Below are positions 5,966 to 8,123 of a stretch of 8,123 bases of DNA, one piece after another. Location: positions 13,339-21,461 of the forward strand of contig DIPM01000016.1 of assembly GCA_002427105.1 (NCBI GenBank). Direction: 5' to 3'. The position numbers and the translations under genes are program-made. Source of the DNA: Marinilabiliaceae bacterium UBA5488 (GTDB lineage: Bacteria > Bacteroidota > Bacteroidia > Bacteroidales > Marinilabiliaceae). Every line of letters starts with the position of its first letter. Within the stretch, counting starts at the first letter, position 1. The notes beneath the pieces are model-generated. The model was not told where the DNA came from, ran no database searches, and was given only the letters and a program-made list of their open reading frames with translations.

Positions 5966-6427
5966 ATGGATTCATTGGGCGACATATTATATCTTCTTAT
6001 AATGGTCGGCGTTGTGATTTTTGGTGTTATCAAAAAATCTAAAACGTCTGGCGGTGGAGAGATTATGCCCGAAGACGAGGTAGATGATTATCCCTCGGAA
6101 GCCTTTCCTCCCCTTAGCAAATGGCTGGAGGAGCAGCTTGATCCAAAGCCAAAGCCGGAGATAGTGACCAAACCAAGGGTTGCGCCGGTAATGCAAAAAG
6201 AGAGAGAACCGGCTGTATCGCACTTCAAGAAACCCTATAAGCCGGCGCCAAGGAAACCGTACCAGAGCCTCGAGAACACTCCAAGAATTCAACGGAAAAT
6301 CGCTACTAAGGAGTCTATTATTGAGGAAGAGCCGGAATACGGGACTTCTTTTTTGTGGGAAGATGAGCAGTTTGATTTAAGAAAGGCGGTCATCTACTCC
6401 GAAATACTTAAAAGACCTTCCATATAG
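5966..6427 (+). CDS. Small single-pass membrane protein of unknown function
   Basis: I do not recognise a named family. The 153-residue product has one hydrophobic segment at about residues 7-22 (ILYLLIMVGVVIFGVI) followed by KKSK, which predicts an N-out, C-in inner-membrane anchor. Residues ~33-60 are acidic. Residues ~60-105 are rich in proline, lysine and arginine and look disordered. The C terminus is an amphipathic block, FDLRKAVIYSEILKRPSI (136-153), and looks like the part under selection; I recall similar endings in short Bacteroidota proteins, but this is from memory. ATG 5966 is preferred over the adjacent GTG 5963. An ATG at 5961 is out of frame and stops at once. The gene diverges from the Rieske-like gene and is followed by a terminator before greA. 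A membrane-anchored adaptor is a guess only. Confidence 0.7.
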   Translation: MDSLGDILYLLIMVGVVIFGVIKKSKTSGGGEIMPEDEVDDYPSEAFPPLSKWLEEQLDPKPKPEIVTKPRVAPVMQKEREPAVSHFKKPYKPAPRKPYQSLENTPRIQRKIATKESIIEEEPEYGTSFLWEDEQFDLRKAVIYSEILKRPSI

Positions 6428-6490
6428 AAGGCGGCAGACTAAACAATCAAACATTTTTATTTATTATTTTTTGCTAGCAACTAGCAGAGC

Positions 6491-6513
6491 ATCCCGAAAT
6501 AATGTTTCGGGAT
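6491..6513 (+). terminator. Intrinsic terminator before greA
   Basis: ATCCCGAAA (6491-6499) pairs over 9 bp with TTTCGGGAT (6505-6513) around the loop TAATG. A T-run (TATTTTTT) follows seven bases later. It probably ends the transcript of the gene at 5966-6427. A leader hairpin of greA is an alternative, since the greA promoter is not clearly visible. Confidence 0.65.
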
Positions 6514-6545
6514 TAAATATTTTTTAAAACAGTATTTAATTAATC

Positions 6546-6551
6546 AGGAGG
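6546..6551 (+). promoter_or_regulatory. greA: Strong Shine-Dalgarno site of greA
   Basis: AGGAGG lies eight bases before the greA ATG at 6560, full complementarity at ideal spacing. No other start codon in this window has one. This fixes the greA start and is unusual in Bacteroidota, where initiation mostly does not use this pairing. Confidence 0.85.
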
Positions 6552-6559
6552 AAAACAAT

Positions 6560-7033
6560 ATGTCTAAAGTGAGTTACATCACCGATGAGGGCCTAAAAAG
6601 ACTACGTGAAGAGTTGGTGTATTTGGAATCCGTTGAAAGGCCCGGTATTTCCAAACAGATCGCAGAGGCTCGCGACAAAGGCGACCTCTCTGAAAACGCC
6701 GAATATGACGCTGCCAAAGAAGCGCAGGGACTGCTTGAAATGAAAATCGCCAAGCTGAAGGAAACAATTGCCGGCAGTAGGTTGATTGATGAATCAAGAC
6801 TTGATACATCGAAAGTGCAGATTATGAATAAGGTTAAAATTAAAAACCTTAAGAATAATGCCGTGATGACCTACACTTTGGTGTCAGAAAGCGAAGCCGA
6901 CCTTAAGGCCGGAAAAATTTCTATTTCAACACCTATTGCCAGAGGTTTACTAGGTAAGAAGGTCGGAGAAAAAGTGGAGATTAAAGTACCCATGGGCGTT
7001 ATGCCTTTCGAGATTCTGGACATCTCATTATAA
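6560..7033 (+). CDS. greA: Transcription elongation factor GreA
   Basis: GreA enters the secondary channel of RNA polymerase and stimulates cleavage of backtracked transcripts, which rescues stalled complexes. The protein is 157 residues, the normal length (158 in E. coli). The N-terminal antiparallel coiled coil (about 1-77) carries the tip motif ARDKGDLSENAEYDAAKEAQ at 37-56, in which Asp42 and Glu45 are the acidic residues that help hold the catalytic magnesium ion. The C-terminal FKBP-like domain (about 84-157) includes the conserved block ISISTPIARGLLGKKVGEKVEIKVP. The start is fixed by AGGAGG eight bases upstream. The gene is bounded by hairpins at 6491-6513 and 7086-7120, so it is probably monocistronic. 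Confidence 0.97.
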   Translation: MSKVSYITDEGLKRLREELVYLESVERPGISKQIAEARDKGDLSENAEYDAAKEAQGLLEMKIAKLKETIAGSRLIDESRLDTSKVQIMNKVKIKNLKNNAVMTYTLVSESEADLKAGKISISTPIARGLLGKKVGEKVEIKVPMGVMPFEILDISL

Positions 7034-7058
7034 GCGAACAGGAAGGTTAGATAAATTG

Positions 7059-7081
7059 GCTTCCCCCTTACCAGGGGCAGC
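7059..7081 (+). other. Weak hairpin in the greA 3' region
   Basis: GCT plus CCCC (within 7059-7066) can pair with GGGG plus AGC (7074-7081), with one internal mismatch and a loop of about seven bases. It directly precedes the strong terminator hairpin and may be part of the greA 3' untranslated region. No function is assigned. Confidence 0.25.
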
Positions 7082-7085
7082 TTTC

Positions 7086-7120
7086 ACAATAGGAGCCGGG
7101 CAATGCCCGGCTCCTATTGT
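7086..7120 (+). terminator. Intrinsic terminator after greA
   Basis: A perfect 16-bp inverted repeat (7086-7101 with 7105-7120) with the 3-base loop AAT and a GC-rich core (GGAGCCGGGC) is the most stable hairpin in the window. Only a short T-containing stretch follows (TGTATAATAT). It lies 52 bases after the greA stop and separates greA from the secreted beta-helix gene. Confidence 0.8.
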
Positions 7121-7161
7121 TGTATAATATCCTACAAAAGAGGACGAAAACTAAAAACTTG

Positions 7162-7191
7162 TTGTTTTTTAAAACACAAACATTATCTTTG
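7162..7191 (+). promoter_or_regulatory. Bacteroidota-type promoter of the beta-helix gene
   Basis: TTG at 7162-7164 and TATCTTTG at 7184-7191 are separated by 19 bases and match the Bacteroidota -33 (TTG) and -7 (TAnnTTTG) elements with normal spacing. This is the best promoter in the window. Transcription would start near 7197, leaving a leader of about 80 bases before ATG 7280. A 10-bp palindrome (7190-7199) overlaps the predicted start point. Confidence 0.7.
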
Positions 7192-7279
7192 TGTACACAC
7201 ATTTTAACATTTTACGCATCTTGTTTTTGAAATAGTCTCCGACAGTATATTATGTATAATTATATACAAACTCTGATCC

Positions 7280-8123
7280 ATGAAGCAGGTTTACAAGCAA
7301 CTACTTACCGCTCTTTTGAGCATCTTTATCTTTTCTAGCGCTAATGCTGCTATCCTTTATGTAAAACCCGCAACCGGGAGTACTGCCTGGCAGGATAAAA
7401 CAACTGTCTATTCCGATTTGCAGACGGCTCTGGCTGATGCCATATCAGGTGACCAGCTTTGGGTAGCAGCCGGCACCTATAAACCCACCACGGGTACCGA
7501 TCGCACAATATCCTTCCAGTTAAAAGATGGCGTAGAACTTTATGGCGGATTCGCGGGAGAAGAAACTGAGCTAGGGCAACGCAACTGGCAGACAAATCCC
7601 ACTATCTTAAGTGGAGATATCGGAGTTGCCGAAGACAACATCGACAATAGCTGTCATGTTATTTCTGCCGTAGCAACAGAGCCGGCTCCAATTAGCAATT
7701 CAACCATTCTCGATGGTTTTATTGTTGAAAAAGGCTATGCTTCTATTACTCCGGGAATAGACAGCAGAGCCGGAGGCTTATACTTATCTTATGCTTCGCC
7801 CCTTATCCGCAACACCTGGTTTAGAAATAATCAAGCCCTTGCTGGTGGCGGGGCTGTTTTTGCAAACTCATCCTCTGCCATATTTGCAAATGTGCTATTT
7901 ACTAATAATGAATCAGGTTTTTATGGGGGAGCTGTTTATTCCATCGACTCTGGCACGAAGTTTTACTCTTGTCTGTTTTATGGTAATAATGCGGGTTATT
8001 GGGGGGGAGCTGTTTATAACAATAACAGCACATCAGGCGCCGAAGTTGTAAATTCCATAGCATGGAATAATAATGCTTTGCAAGGATATCTCCAATTCGG
8101 TTATCTTAGTGTACAACATTCTC
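7280..8123 (+). CDS. Secreted right-handed parallel beta-helix protein, 3' end outside the window
   Basis: The frame from ATG 7280 stays open to the window end, giving 281 residues of an incomplete protein. It begins with a clear signal peptide (MKQVYKQLLTALLSIFIFSSANA, cleavage after residue 23). Residues ~43-90 match the start of beta-helix proteins of the DUF1565/Chlamydia-PMP-like type: DLQTALADAISGDQLWVAAGTYKPT, then FQLKDGVELYGGFAGEE. RNWQTNPTILSGDIG follows at 101-115. From ~140 on there are short beta-rungs with repeated GGAVY-type turns at 190-194, 216-220 and 242-246, each near an NN motif (RNN, TNN, GNN). Such proteins are cell-surface or secreted and may bind or cut glycans or act as adhesins; no catalytic residues can be identified. 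Many Bacteroidota homologues end in a type IX secretion signal, but that end is not in view. Confidence 0.85.
   Translation, partial: MKQVYKQLLTALLSIFIFSSANAAILYVKPATGSTAWQDKTTVYSDLQTALADAISGDQLWVAAGTYKPTTGTDRTISFQLKDGVELYGGFAGEETELGQRNWQTNPTILSGDIGVAEDNIDNSCHVISAVATEPAPISNSTILDGFIVEKGYASITPGIDSRAGGLYLSYASPLIRNTWFRNNQALAGGGAVFANSSSAIFANVLFTNNESGFYGGAVYSIDSGTKFYSCLFYGNNAGYWGGAVYNNNSTSGAEVVNSIAWNNNALQGYLQFGYLSVQHS

Noticed and set aside
5823..5975. N-terminal extension of the Rieske-like protein to 5975
   Set aside because: It would put about 51 residues before a clear lipoprotein signal peptide with lipobox, and it overlaps the start of the divergent gene.
7350..7595. Minus-strand frame opposite the beta-helix gene
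   Set aside because: It is a shadow of a well-supported plus-strand gene with signal peptide and promoter, and has no features of its own.
7791..8051. Plus-strand 86-residue frame inside the beta-helix region
   Set aside because: It is out of frame with the gene from 7280, which translates into regular beta-helix rungs. This frame arises from the repetitive codons.
1..8123. CRISPR array, insertion sequence, prophage or defence island
   Set aside because: There are no spaced direct repeats, transposase-like proteins, terminal inverted repeats or phage genes. The only repeats are protein-level TPR and beta-helix rungs and short hairpins.

Overview
The window looks like ordinary chromosomal core sequence from a member of Bacteroidota (Bacteroidetes), probably class Bacteroidia. 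The signs are the -7 promoter element TAnnTTTG with an upstream TTG (clear before 7280, partial before 1786), the near absence of Shine-Dalgarno sequences before start codons, and secreted or lipoprotein genes of types common in that phylum. No mobile element, CRISPR array, phage gene or defence system is visible.

Layout. The window opens inside a tRNA-His gene (anticodon GTG) that ends in a strong terminator hairpin. Next, on +, is an exported protein with a degenerate trypsin-like domain and about seven TPR repeats (193-1695). A same-strand cluster follows: prfB (peptide chain release factor 2, read through a programmed +1 frameshift), ribF (riboflavin kinase/FAD synthetase) and ahcY (S-adenosylhomocysteine hydrolase). 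ahcY converges on a minus-strand gene for a small Rieske-like lipoprotein (5391-5822), with one hairpin between them. Divergent from that is a small membrane-anchored protein of unknown function (5966-6427). Then come greA (transcript cleavage factor) with an unusually strong ribosome binding site, a long terminator hairpin, and a secreted parallel beta-helix protein with a good Bacteroidota promoter. That last gene is cut by the window end.

How the genes relate. prfB, ribF and ahcY are housekeeping genes of translation termination, flavin cofactor synthesis and the methylation cycle. Their short gaps suggest partial co-transcription but no common pathway. greA stands alone between two hairpins. 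The Rieske-like lipoprotein, the pseudoprotease-TPR protein and the beta-helix protein are all predicted to act outside the cytoplasm.

I found no convincing new multi-gene system. The points most worth a second look are: the prfB recoding site, whose gene is easily mis-annotated as starting at 1889; loss of all three catalytic residues in the trypsin-like domain; replacement of the last Rieske ligand histidine by cysteine; and the isolated AGGAGG before greA.
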